Part shown: positions 33,875-43,410 of the stretch, piece by piece
Layout: each line of letters opens with the position of its first letter
Numbering within the stretch: the first letter of the stretch is position 1
NCBI RefSeq assembly: GCF_000622145.1
Contig: NZ_JHWH01000009.1
Coordinates: 25,683-89,682 of the forward strand
Direction of reading: 5' to 3'
DNA length: 64,000 nt
Origin: Paracoccus yeei ATCC BAA-599
Lineage (GTDB): Bacteria; Pseudomonadota; Alphaproteobacteria; Rhodobacterales; Rhodobacteraceae
Notes under the pieces: model-generated
Databases searched by the model: none
What the model saw: only the letters and a program-made list of their open reading frames with translations
What the model was told of the DNA's origin: nothing
Program-made: the position numbers and the translations under genes

Positions 33875-36800
33875 ATGTTTCGGATGCCCATATTCCGGCT
33901 TTTGCCGGCTTATGCCGTTTTGGCCTGTCTTGCCCTTGGCGCACCCGCCCGTGCCCAGGACACCCGGGACGCGCCCGACGCGCGGCAATTTCAGGACCGA
34001 TGCCAGGGGGTCGGCGGCAGTCGCGGCCGGCGGGTCGTCTGCGCCGATGTCGTGGCCCTGGACCAGATGCTGGTCTATAACCGCTTCGGCTCGTTCAACC
34101 CCTTTGGCATGATCCTGGCTTTGCGGCGCGACGTCGTGCCGATGGAGGACGACGGCGATCCTGCCCGGACCGATTGCAGCGGGGACACCGCGACCGCCCC
34201 GGCCCAGGGAACGCTGTCACCCGGCTCTGTCAGGCTGCGCGACTGCCACCGCCCGCGCCCCCTGGTGCTGCGCGCCAACGTGGGCGATCTGCTTTACATC
34301 CACGTCCGCAACCTGCTTGCTCCCGAGGTCGCGGCCGGTCCCCCGGCGACCGAACTGTCGCGCGATTTTTGCGGCCTGTCCGACGACCGCGGCCTGAAAC
34401 CCACCGACGACCGCAACCGGGCCGAGGTCGCCCCCCATGTCGGACGCGGCACCGAAGCGCAGCGTGAAGCGGGCGAGGTGCTGTGCAAGACCGGGCCGCG
34501 GGATGCCGCCTCGACCGTGCTGGCCGAGGCCGACTGGCCGCGCACCCGTGGGCTGAACCTGGTGATCGAAGGGCTGATGCCCCTGGCATTGGCCGATGGC
34601 GGCGCGCCGCACGGCGCCTGTCTGGGGCTCGACGCGGTCAAGCCGGGCGACGATTTCACCTGCCTTTACGAGGTGGTCCAGGAAGGCACGCATTTCATGG
34701 CCAGCCGCGCCGCGCCCGCCGGCGGCGAGGGCGACGGCGGCAGCATCACGCACGGGCTGTTCGGCGCGGTGATGGCCGAGCGGCCGGGCACGCGCTGGTA
34801 TCGCAGCCAGGTTTCGCCCGCCGCGCTGGACCTGGCCTGGACGCGCGGCGATGCGACGGGCAAGCCCCGCCACACCCGGCTGGGAACGCTGGACTACGAA
34901 GCCCGGAAGGGAACCGTGCCGGTCCTGGCGATGGCCCGTGCCCTGCCCCTGGACGCCGGCGGCGATGCCTCGGCCTTCTGGCAGGCCCGCGCGGTCGAGA
35001 TCGTCCACGGCGACCTGAACGCCATCGTCTATTGCGATGCAGCCGCGCCCGCCTACAGCCCGGCCCTGTCCTGCCAGACCGAGCCGGACGACAGCCTGAC
35101 CACGACCGAGCCGACCTATGCCGCCTTTCGCGAATTCTCGGTCTTTTTCCATGACGAGCTGAAATCCTTTTATACCCGCAATTTCCAGGAGCTCGCGCGG
35201 TTCGGCCAGCTTGCCGGGGTGCGCGATGGATTTGCCATCAATTACGGCGCCAGCGGCATGGGCACGATGCTGCTGGCCAATCGCAAGGGAATAGGTCCGG
35301 CCGCGAATTGCATGGAGTGCCTGTATGAGGAATTCTTTCTGACCTCATGGGCGAATGGCGACCCGGCGCTGCTGGAATGGTATGCCGATGATCCGTCGAA
35401 TGTGCACCATTCCTATTTGAACGATCCGGTGGTGTTTCGCAATTTCCACGCGGGCCCCAAGGAGACCCATGTCTTTCACCTGCACGCGCACCAGTGGTTC
35501 GCCGGAAACGATCCCGGACGCGGCAGTTATCTGGACAGCCAGACGGTCGCGCCAGGTCAGGGCTTTACCTACAACATCTATCACGGCGGGCGGCGCGACG
35601 GGCAGGGCAAGTGGTATGTGGGCGGCTCGGGCAACCGCAACCGGACGGTGGGGGATTCGATCTTTCACTGCCATCTTTACCCGCATTTCGCGCAGGGCAT
35701 GTGGGCGCTGTGGCGCGTCCACGACGTGCTTGAGGACGGCACCCGCAAGCTGCCCGACGGGCAGGCGGAACCCGGCATCTCGGCCGAGATCCGCTCGACC
35801 ACCGACCTGACCCGCCATCGCCCCGGCAGCGTCGATCCCGACAGCGGCGCCTGGATCAGGGGCGGCACGGGCACGCCCATTCCCGCGCTGGTTCCCCTGC
35901 CTGGCGATCCGCTGCCGCCGCTGCCGACCTATAACGGCGAACGCGATGCCAAGGCCCAGCCGCCCCGCACGCTGGAAAACGCCCCGCGCCGGGGCGCGGC
36001 CAGGGGCGCGGCGGGATCGGCGGCCGGGGGACCGGAACGGGTCCTGCGCGTCCAGGCCGCCCCGCCCCCGCCGCCAGCCGCCCTCGAACCCGTGACCGCC
36101 GGCAAAGCGGCCCCTGACGCAGCGCCAGAAACGGCACCCGAAACCGCGCCGGCGGCCTCGATGCCGGGGTATCCGTTCTACATCGCGGGCCAGCCCGGGC
36201 ACCGCCCGCCGCAAGCGGCCAAGGACATCGCCCGCGCGCCGGACCCCCGCTTGCTGGGCGACCCGGACAGGGGCGGGCTGCTGTCCGGGGGATTGGGCCG
36301 GCATGTCGTCCTGTCGTCCGGCCGCAAGCCCGGCATCGCCCTGTCCCCGCAGGTCGAGGCGATGGACCGCGACCTGCAGGCCCGGCTTGCCGACGATCCG
36401 CTGGCACAGACCGACCGGGCCGCGCGCCGCGATCTGGAACGGCTGCGCAGCCGGATCGTCGCCAAGGCCCTGGCCATGGGCGACATGACCGCGCATCTGA
36501 CCGACACGACGATCCAGCCGCTCGACCCCGAAGGCACCGCCCTGGAGCGCGCGGCCCAGCAGTTCCACGCCGCCGAAAGGGGCCCCGCGCTGTTCACCGC
36601 CCTGGGCGAGGCCGTGGTCCCCGCCCGGGGCGGCTATGAGACCCCGCTGGCCCCCCGGCCCGGCGCGGCGGTCTCGGCGGCCCGGGGGATATTTCTGGTG
36701 AACGGCGCGCCGCCCGCGCCCGGCGCGCCCTTTGCCGACCCCTGCGGCGGGGTCCGGGACCGCGACGGCCCGGTCATGGGCACCGACCCGCTGACCGGCC

Positions 36801-39800
36801 GCGACAACTATGTCATCGACCCCGCGCTGACCGCCTTTCGCCGCTACGAGGTTTCGGCCGTGCAACTGGACCTGGTGGTGAACCAGGCGGGATGGCACGA
36901 CCCGCAGGCCCGCATCGACGTGCTGACCGCCAGTTCCTGGCAGTTCAAGGACGGCGGCACCCCACCCCTGCCCCATGACGCCACACCCAGCGATGCGGAC
37001 CGCGAAGCAGCCGCCCGGGCCGGAGACGCCACGCGCGGGCGCATCTCTCCGACCGTGCGCGACGATCAGGAGCCGTTCTTCTTTCGCGCCTTCTCGGGCG
37101 AGTGCATCGAGTTTCGCCATACCAACGAACTGCCCAAGGAACTGGACCTGGACGATTTCCAGGTCCGTACGCCCACCGACACGCTGGGCCAGCACATCCA
37201 TCTGGTGAAGTTCGACGTGACCGCGTCGGACGGTTCGGGCAACGGCTGGAACTATGAGGACGGGACCTTTGCCCCCGACGAACTGATGGCCCGGCGCTGC
37301 GCCGCCCGCGAGACGCTGGCCGGCAACCCGGCCTGGGGCTTTGCCGACCCGCCCGATGCCGCGCTGTGCGCGGCGATCGAACAGGGCTCCACGCCTCTGG
37401 CGCAGATCTGGCGCCTGCCGCTGCACGGCCAGACGCAGACGCCGGGCGGCACCTGGCTGGACAACCGGACGCTGTTCCAGACCACCGTGCAGCGCTGGTT
37501 CGCCGACCCGATGCTGACCCGGACGGATGGAGACGACCACGACCGGACCATGCGCACGGTGTTCAGCCATGACCATTTCGGCCCGTCCTCGGTCCAGCAG
37601 CACGGGTTCTATACCGCGCTGCTGGTCGAACCGAACGAGGCGCCCGACCCCGGCGGCGCTAACAAGGGCACCCAGGTCTGCGACGGGCGCAGCGACGACT
37701 GCCTTGTCGCCCCGACATCCGCGCAGCGCTTTGTCCTGCAGCACGGCGAGCCGCTTCTGGTCGGCGGGCACAAGCGCCTGCTGTTCCCGGCCACGACGCA
37801 AATTCCCGCGGACCCCGATTACCGCGAATTCGCCCTGGCCATCGCCGATTTTGCGCTGCTCTATTCCCCCCGCGACCGCGAGGACGAGGATGAGGCCCTG
37901 ACCGGCACAGGCCGCGCGCGCGAAGGGATGGACCATCTGCATTGCGAGATGGCGCTGGCCGCGACCGGCCGCAGGGCCGAGATCGCCGCGATCTGCGGCG
38001 AACCCGACCCTGCCGAGCCCGAGGCCGACGCCTCGCCCGCCGCATGGGCGGCGCTGTCGGACGGGCTTTTGTCCACGGCCGACACCCGGGGCCTGCGCGA
38101 CCATCTGCTGGCCTATCGCGGCCGCGCCGCATCCCCCGACGGGGTGGCCCTGGAAAAACGGCTGGCCCGGCCGGTCGCGGCGCCGTCGCGGCCCGAGTCG
38201 ATCTCGGTCGATCATCACGACCCGTATCTGGTCAACTATCGCCATGCGCCCCTGCCCCTGCGGCTGGCCAGCGACGACGGCCGGCCATCGGACGATTGCC
38301 GCCCGCGCGGGATGCGTTTTGCCGGCCTGACCGAGGGTCCCGGCACGGCGCGCGCCGACAGCGGCAGCGACATCGTCTCGGACCTGTTGGCGGGCGCGCT
38401 GCCCCGGTGCAGCTATGGGGTCCAGCTTGCCGGCCTTGCGGGCGACGTCGGCCGCGCGCTGAGTTCCTGGGACGCGTCGGGCCGCCCCACCCGCGACCCC
38501 GAGACGCCGCAGCTTGAGGCCTATGCCGGAGAGCGGCTGATGCTGCGCCTGGTGCAGGGCGCGCAAGAGGTGCAGCATGTCTTCAACGTGGCGGGGCTTG
38601 CGGGGCCGCGCAACATGGACCAGCGGTTTTCGCAAGGCATGCGGGCGCTGGCCGTCAGCGCCCCGCCGGCGCGCGCGGCCTGTTTCGACAAGATGCGCCA
38701 GGGCTTTCCGACCCGCTACGACCGCTGGCTGGACAATCCCGCCGGCGCGACCGATCCCGCGTTCAAGGGCTTCGAAAGCCTGCTGGCCGGCTGCGACAAC
38801 CCCGAGGGCTATACCTTCGGACAGGAGGTCGGCATCTCGGAGCATTTCGAGTTTCGCTCGCGCCTGCGGTCGGACATCTCCAGCACCGAAAGCCTGCAAC
38901 CTCCGCAGACGGTACTTATGGCAGAAAGGGTGGGGGTGGACGATGCCCCCAGCCCGGAAACCGGCCATGGCGGCATGTCGGACTATCTGTGGAATTTCGG
39001 CACGCTCGACGCTTTCTGGAACGGCGCCTGGGGGCTGATCAGGGTCTATGCCGATCCATCGGGCCGCGCGGCTGCCCTGCCAGGAACCGACAGGCCGCTT
39101 GTCCCCGTTAACCGCAAGACGGCACCGGAAACCGAGGCAGGGACGGGGCGGAAGCTCGAGATCGCACCCCCGCCGAAAACAGATCCCGACCGGCCGCTGC
39201 GGGAATACCTGGCCAGCATGGGCGGCACCTGTCCCCTGCACCCCGGCAGCATGCAGCGCGCGGCCCTTGTCGTCGCGCTGCGGACGGCCGATGTCTGGCC
39301 CCGGGGCACCGATTACGGCGGCCACCGCCGGGACCCCGGCGGGATGATGCTGGCGCTGCTTGCGCCCGATGCGCTGGGGGGCCAGCGCGACTTCCTGCGC
39401 GACGACGACTGGCGCCAGCCGCTGCGGCGCGAGGATCTGACCGCGGCCGTCCTGCGCGCCTATGCCCGGCCCGAGCCCTTCGTCCTGCGCGTCCATGCCG
39501 GCGACTGCGTGGTGCTGCGCTTTGTCAATGCGCTGTCCGAGGCCGACCTTCGCCCCGCCTTGGGCGATGCGCTGGCCCCCCGGATCACGCCCCTGAGCCT
39601 GGACCCGATCCCTGCGGCGGGCCGCACGCGAACCGCCGGCATGACCGAGGTGCGGGGCGAGTTGCAGCCGACCACCCGGCCGGTCGAAGGATTGCGGCCC
39701 TCGGCCCGGGTCGGGCTGAGCGTCGGCCTGCCCGGGGGCGATCTGATCCGCAACCTGCCCCTGGGCTACGGCGTCAACGCGGTCGGGATGGAGCCGGGGA

Positions 39801-41029
39801 TGACGGTCTCGAAGGTCTTCCGCTTTTACGCCGGGCGGACGCGGGTCGTGTTCACGACCTCGATCGACGATGACATCGACGACGCGGTCAAGGCATGGAA
39901 CCTGGGCGGCACAATCCCGACCCTGCGCCAGACCGGTCCGGGCGATCACCATTTCCGGGTGCTGGGCCGCCGCTATGCGGTGTGCGAGACGAGCGAAAAC
40001 TGCGCGCCCTTCGACGCGGACACCAAGCTGCGGATGCAGGCCCAGGCCTCGGCCCGGTTGCAGAAGCACATCCATTTCATCCCCTATGCCTATGGCCCCG
40101 TCCCGGTCCGGGTGACGGGAGACGTGATCACGCAGACCGTGCACGGGCTGTTCGGGGTGATCGACGTGCTCCCCCAGGGCTGGCCCATCGACGATGCGAT
40201 CGGCCCGGCCATGACGCAACCCGCGCTGGACAGGCAGGCGCAGGCCGCGATGGGCGGCGGCCCCTATCACGGCGGCTGGCGGACCGGCGCGGTTCCCCGC
40301 GATTTCGGCGCACCGGCGGTGTTTCCGACCGCAAGGCTCGATCCCGGCAGCGACGCCACCACCCGGCTGCGCGAATTCGTGATCTTTTTCCAGGACGGGC
40401 TGAACCACCGCGACGACCGCTCCCGGATCCGCTGGTCCTGGAAGCCGGGCACCGGGACCGGACCGATCCCCGCCCTCACGCCCGACTGCCCGATCTGCGA
40501 TGACAGCTACGACCGGGGCGAACAGGGCGTCAGCTATCGCAGCCGGCCCTTTGCCAGCCTGCTGCGGTTTGGCGACATCGACGGCAATGGCCGGATCGAG
40601 GCCAGCGACGACCTGAACGCCGTCACCTTCCCGCCGCGCTTCCTGGCGGGGCAAAAGACCCTTTCCGGCAACCGCACGACCGAGGAGATGCTGACCGGAG
40701 ACATGGCGCCCCTGACCCTGCGGGCCTGCACGGGCGAACAGGTGGTGATCCGGGTGGTCCATCCGGGCGGCCGGGCGCGGCAGCGGTCCTTCGTCATGAA
40801 CGGGCTGGGCTATGACGACCTGTTCCCGGGCTTCGGCTTCCCGAACTCGGCCCTGGTCGCGCCGGGCAAAAGCGTCTCGGCCTGGCTGCATCCGCCACAG
40901 GTTCTGGGACCGGATGGCGCCCGGGTGCCGGTCCGGGGACGGGTGCTGTGGCACGACGGAGTCAGCATGATGATGGCGGGCGGAACCTGGGGCCATGTCG
41001 ATTTCGAAGACTGCCCAAGGGGGCCGTGA
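33875..41029 (+). CDS. Giant secreted multicopper oxidase (MnxG/McoA/MofA-like)
   Basis: A 2384-residue exported protein (signal peptide cut near ARAQD, about residue 28) built from many cupredoxin-like modules. Copper-site motifs: HVFHLHAHQW at 532-541 and HCHLYPHFAQGMW at 598-610 (like L3 and L4 of multicopper oxidases), then QHIHLVKFD near 1107 and HDHFGPSSVQQHGFYTALL near 1232 (like L1 and L2), and a further KHIHF at 2065. A Pro/Ala-rich linker lies near 715-760 (PPPPPAALEP). Large size and the HDHFGPSS motif point to the giant Mn(II)-oxidase group of Pseudomonas, Bacillus and Leptothrix. The ATG at 33875 has GGAG 6 nt upstream. The three downstream genes are coupled to it. Mn oxidation is inferred; iron or other substrates remain possible. 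Confidence 0.85.
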   Translation: MFRMPIFRLLPAYAVLACLALGAPARAQDTRDAPDARQFQDRCQGVGGSRGRRVVCADVVALDQMLVYNRFGSFNPFGMILALRRDVVPMEDDGDPARTDCSGDTATAPAQGTLSPGSVRLRDCHRPRPLVLRANVGDLLYIHVRNLLAPEVAAGPPATELSRDFCGLSDDRGLKPTDDRNRAEVAPHVGRGTEAQREAGEVLCKTGPRDAASTVLAEADWPRTRGLNLVIEGLMPLALADGGAPHGACLGLDAVKPGDDFTCLYEVVQEGTHFMASRAAPAGGEGDGGSITHGLFGAVMAERPGTRWYRSQVSPAALDLAWTRGDATGKPRHTRLGTLDYEARKGTVPVLAMARALPLDAGGDASAFWQARAVEIVHGDLNAIVYCDAAAPAYSPALSCQTEPDDSLTTTEPTYAAFREFSVFFHDELKSFYTRNFQELARFGQLAGVRDGFAINYGASGMGTMLLANRKGIGPAANCMECLYEEFFLTSWANGDPALLEWYADDPSNVHHSYLNDPVVFRNFHAGPKETHVFHLHAHQWFAGNDPGRGSYLDSQTVAPGQGFTYNIYHGGRRDGQGKWYVGGSGNRNRTVGDSIFHCHLYPHFAQGMWALWRVHDVLEDGTRKLPDGQAEPGISAEIRSTTDLTRHRPGSVDPDSGAWIRGGTGTPIPALVPLPGDPLPPLPTYNGERDAKAQPPRTLENAPRRGAARGAAGSAAGGPERVLRVQAAPPPPPAALEPVTAGKAAPDAAPETAPETAPAASMPGYPFYIAGQPGHRPPQAAKDIARAPDPRLLGDPDRGGLLSGGLGRHVVLSSGRKPGIALSPQVEAMDRDLQARLADDPLAQTDRAARRDLERLRSRIVAKALAMGDMTAHLTDTTIQPLDPEGTALERAAQQFHAAERGPALFTALGEAVVPARGGYETPLAPRPGAAVSAARGIFLVNGAPPAPGAPFADPCGGVRDRDGPVMGTDPLTGRDNYVIDPALTAFRRYEVSAVQLDLVVNQAGWHDPQARIDVLTASSWQFKDGGTPPLPHDATPSDADREAAARAGDATRGRISPTVRDDQEPFFFRAFSGECIEFRHTNELPKELDLDDFQVRTPTDTLGQHIHLVKFDVTASDGSGNGWNYEDGTFAPDELMARRCAARETLAGNPAWGFADPPDAALCAAIEQGSTPLAQIWRLPLHGQTQTPGGTWLDNRTLFQTTVQRWFADPMLTRTDGDDHDRTMRTVFSHDHFGPSSVQQHGFYTALLVEPNEAPDPGGANKGTQVCDGRSDDCLVAPTSAQRFVLQHGEPLLVGGHKRLLFPATTQIPADPDYREFALAIADFALLYSPRDREDEDEALTGTGRAREGMDHLHCEMALAATGRRAEIAAICGEPDPAEPEADASPAAWAALSDGLLSTADTRGLRDHLLAYRGRAASPDGVALEKRLARPVAAPSRPESISVDHHDPYLVNYRHAPLPLRLASDDGRPSDDCRPRGMRFAGLTEGPGTARADSGSDIVSDLLAGALPRCSYGVQLAGLAGDVGRALSSWDASGRPTRDPETPQLEAYAGERLMLRLVQGAQEVQHVFNVAGLAGPRNMDQRFSQGMRALAVSAPPARAACFDKMRQGFPTRYDRWLDNPAGATDPAFKGFESLLAGCDNPEGYTFGQEVGISEHFEFRSRLRSDISSTESLQPPQTVLMAERVGVDDAPSPETGHGGMSDYLWNFGTLDAFWNGAWGLIRVYADPSGRAAALPGTDRPLVPVNRKTAPETEAGTGRKLEIAPPPKTDPDRPLREYLASMGGTCPLHPGSMQRAALVVALRTADVWPRGTDYGGHRRDPGGMMLALLAPDALGGQRDFLRDDDWRQPLRREDLTAAVLRAYARPEPFVLRVHAGDCVVLRFVNALSEADLRPALGDALAPRITPLSLDPIPAAGRTRTAGMTEVRGELQPTTRPVEGLRPSARVGLSVGLPGGDLIRNLPLGYGVNAVGMEPGMTVSKVFRFYAGRTRVVFTTSIDDDIDDAVKAWNLGGTIPTLRQTGPGDHHFRVLGRRYAVCETSENCAPFDADTKLRMQAQASARLQKHIHFIPYAYGPVPVRVTGDVITQTVHGLFGVIDVLPQGWPIDDAIGPAMTQPALDRQAQAAMGGGPYHGGWRTGAVPRDFGAPAVFPTARLDPGSDATTRLREFVIFFQDGLNHRDDRSRIRWSWKPGTGTGPIPALTPDCPICDDSYDRGEQGVSYRSRPFASLLRFGDIDGNGRIEASDDLNAVTFPPRFLAGQKTLSGNRTTEEMLTGDMAPLTLRACTGEQVVIRVVHPGGRARQRSFVMNGLGYDDLFPGFGFPNSALVAPGKSVSAWLHPPQVLGPDGARVPVRGRVLWHDGVSMMMAGGTWGHVDFEDCPRGP

Positions 41030-42826
41030 ATGGCGCGGCGCCGGCGAGCATCGGTTCTTGCGCTGGCGCTGCTGCTGGCAGCCGGGGCGGCTGGTGCCCA
41101 GCCGGCCCTGCGCGCGCCCCTGACGGCCGAGGTGCGCTTTGCCGATGCGCTGACGGGCGCGCCCTTGGCGCAGGTGACGCCGGGCGTGCCCTTTGCCGTC
41201 GAACTGGCCTTTCGCGCCGAGGTGGGCAGCGTCCCTGCTGACCTTGCCCCGCTGGCCTGGGTGCGGCAGCGCGACGACACCGACCTGCCCTGCGCCGAAA
41301 GTGCCGCCGCCTATCGCGCGGCGGGACGGGCCGCGCTTGGCAGCGTCGATCTGAACGGGACCGTGCTGGGCGTCGTGGCGCGGGACGGCGCCTTCACCAT
41401 CCTTGATCCGCAGCGGTCGCTGGGCAGCGCCAACCTGCTGGCGGCGCGGCGCTTCCAGCCGGCGCCCACGTCCATCGGCGCCGACCCGCGCCGGGCGGAA
41501 TTCCTGCTGTCCCTGCCCGGAAGCGGGGCGAAGCGGGGCGAGGTGGTGGCGATCTCGGCCCATGGTGCGGCGCGGGTGCTGGCGGATGGGCTGGACCGGC
41601 CTGGGGCGCTGGTCGCGGCGCGCAGCGGCGGCGCCTGGCTGATCGAGCGCGGGACGGGCGATCTGCTGCGCCTTGGCGGCGCGGGCGACCTGCGGCGCCT
41701 GCCGCTGGGGGCGCGGGCCATTGCGGGCGACGGCGGGGGCGAGGCCCTGCCGGCGCGGCGCGTGGCGGTGCTGCACGGCACGCTCATGTCGGTGCTGGAG
41801 CCGGACGGCGCGGTGCTGGCGCAGGTCGCGGCGCCCGAAGCCTTGGCCGTGGGACTGACGCCCGATGCGGCGCTGTGGCTGTCGCCCGGGGGCCTGAATG
41901 TCCTGTGGCTGGACGCGCCCGCCGCACCTGCCGTGCTGGCCCTGCCGGGACAGTTCGACCGGCTGGCGGTCGGCCCCGACGGGCGCATGGTCTATCTGTT
42001 CGCCGCGGGCCGGACGGGGTTCGCGGTCCTCGACCTTGCGCGGGGACGGGTGGTGCAGGGCGCCGGCACCGAAAGCCCCGTGGCCGAGGTGGCCTTTCTG
42101 TCCGACACCGCCGTCCTGCGCCTGGCCGACCAGTCGGCGGTCGGCGTGATGGACCTGCGCACCGTCGCGCCGGGGACCGAGGCCATCGTCGGCCGCGTCG
42201 CCCTGGGCCCGCCCCGCCCGGCGGCCGAGACCGCGGGTGCCCGCCTGCTGGTTCCCCTGACGCCAGAGCCCGCCATGCTGGCGATCCATGCCGAAAGCTA
42301 TACCGGCTTTGTCGTCGACCGCCGCAATGCCGTCAGCGGCAAGCCCCCGATGGAGGCGCTGCGCCTGCGCGGCGGCACGCCCATGCTGGTCCAGCCGCTG
42401 GATCGCGGGTTGCGGCGGGTGGCGGGCGACCGTTTCCAGGTCTCGGCCAGCCTGCCCGCGCCGGGCGACTGGGAACTGGTGGTCAGCACCGGCATCGGCC
42501 AGGGCGCCTTTTGCGCCGTCGTCCCCGCGCCCCCTGCCCCGTCGCAAGCCGTATCCGCCCCGGGCCTGATCCAACCCAGGCCCGAAGGGACAAAGGGGCT
42601 GCGGCTGGTCTTTACCCGTGCGGGCGGGGAACCGGCCTCGGGCGTCAGGGGGGTGGTGGATTTCGCGACCCTGACCGGCAACTGGCGGATGCGCCGCCCC
42701 TTTGCGACCGACCAAAGCGGGATCACGCTGGAAAGCTATGACCTGAGGGCGCATCTGCCGGTGGTGGTGACCCCCCGCCCCGGCCCCGGCGCGTTCCAGC
42801 TCCTGGTGATCGAGGCCATGCCATGA
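41030..42826 (+). CDS. Secreted beta-propeller-like protein of the oxidase operon
   Basis: A 598-residue exported protein (signal peptide VLALALLLAAGAAGAQP). Residues about 95-430 hold repeating short strands like those of YncE/cytochrome-d1-type propellers (AVLHGTLMSVLEPDGAVLAQ, FDRLAVGPDGRMVYLFAAGR, FAVLDLARG). The flanking N- and C-terminal parts look like immunoglobulin-type or copper-handling domains (PGVPFAVELAFRAEVG; PAPGDWELVVSTGIG). No haem CxxCH is present. The gene begins one base after the oxidase stop, and its own stop overlaps the SCO gene start. It may be a docking or maturation partner for the oxidase. Confidence 0.75.
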   Translation: MARRRRASVLALALLLAAGAAGAQPALRAPLTAEVRFADALTGAPLAQVTPGVPFAVELAFRAEVGSVPADLAPLAWVRQRDDTDLPCAESAAAYRAAGRAALGSVDLNGTVLGVVARDGAFTILDPQRSLGSANLLAARRFQPAPTSIGADPRRAEFLLSLPGSGAKRGEVVAISAHGAARVLADGLDRPGALVAARSGGAWLIERGTGDLLRLGGAGDLRRLPLGARAIAGDGGGEALPARRVAVLHGTLMSVLEPDGAVLAQVAAPEALAVGLTPDAALWLSPGGLNVLWLDAPAAPAVLALPGQFDRLAVGPDGRMVYLFAAGRTGFAVLDLARGRVVQGAGTESPVAEVAFLSDTAVLRLADQSAVGVMDLRTVAPGTEAIVGRVALGPPRPAAETAGARLLVPLTPEPAMLAIHAESYTGFVVDRRNAVSGKPPMEALRLRGGTPMLVQPLDRGLRRVAGDRFQVSASLPAPGDWELVVSTGIGQGAFCAVVPAPPAPSQAVSAPGLIQPRPEGTKGLRLVFTRAGGEPASGVRGVVDFATLTGNWRMRRPFATDQSGITLESYDLRAHLPVVVTPRPGPGAFQLLVIEAMP

Positions 42827-43410
42827 AGAACCGCCTGCCCTGCGCCCTTGCGGCCCTGCTGTTGGCCTGCCCGTCCCAGGCCGCCGAGACCCCCGCCGCG
42901 GCGATGGCGCCCTCCGGGCTGGACGAGCGGCTGCTTTTGCCCGATGTGGCCTTGACCGACCGGCATGGCGGGACCCAGGGCCTGGTGTCGCGCTATGAGG
43001 ACGCGGGACTGGTGCTTTACGGCTTCATTTACACCAACTGCACGGAAAGCTGCGGGCTGACGATTTCCGTCATGGGGCTGGTGGATATGGACCTGCAGAC
43101 GACGGAGGCGCCGGACTTGCGGTTGGTCTCGGTCTCGGTCGATCCCTGGCGCGACACCCCGGCGGTGCTGGACGAGGTGGCCGAGATGGTGCAGGCCAGT
43201 CCCGGCTGGGACTGGGTGGTGGCCACGCCGCAGGCAACGCCCTTGCTGCTTTCGGCCTTCGGGCTTGAGCCCGGCCCGCCCGAAAAGCACGGCGCGCTTT
43301 ATGTGCTGGGCGACCTGCGCCGCGGGATGTTCTGGCGCCTGCCCGGCGATGCCCAGCCGCACGAGCTGATCGCGATGGCGCGCCGCTATGGCACCGCCCA
43401 TCCGCCATGA
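42823..43410 (+). CDS. SCO1/SenC-family copper chaperone
   Basis: A 195-residue thioredoxin-fold protein with a signal peptide (ALAALLLACPSQA; the Cys could be lipidated). The copper ligands of the family are present: Cys73 and Cys77 in YTNCTESCGL, and His156 in PEKHGALYVLG. SCO proteins load copper into cytochrome oxidase and other copper enzymes. Position inside the operon suggests delivery to the giant multicopper oxidase. Both ends overlap neighbours by four bases (ATGA), so the four products are co-translated. Confidence 0.9.
   Translation: MKNRLPCALAALLLACPSQAAETPAAAMAPSGLDERLLLPDVALTDRHGGTQGLVSRYEDAGLVLYGFIYTNCTESCGLTISVMGLVDMDLQTTEAPDLRLVSVSVDPWRDTPAVLDEVAEMVQASPGWDWVVATPQATPLLLSAFGLEPGPPEKHGALYVLGDLRRGMFWRLPGDAQPHELIAMARRYGTAHPP

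Noticed and set aside
35345..42754. Open frame of 2469 codons on the minus strand across the giant oxidase and propeller genes
   Set aside because: It is the antisense shadow of GC-rich codon use. Its translation is low-complexity (Arg/Gly/Gln/Pro-rich) without domains, while the plus frame has a signal peptide and copper motifs.
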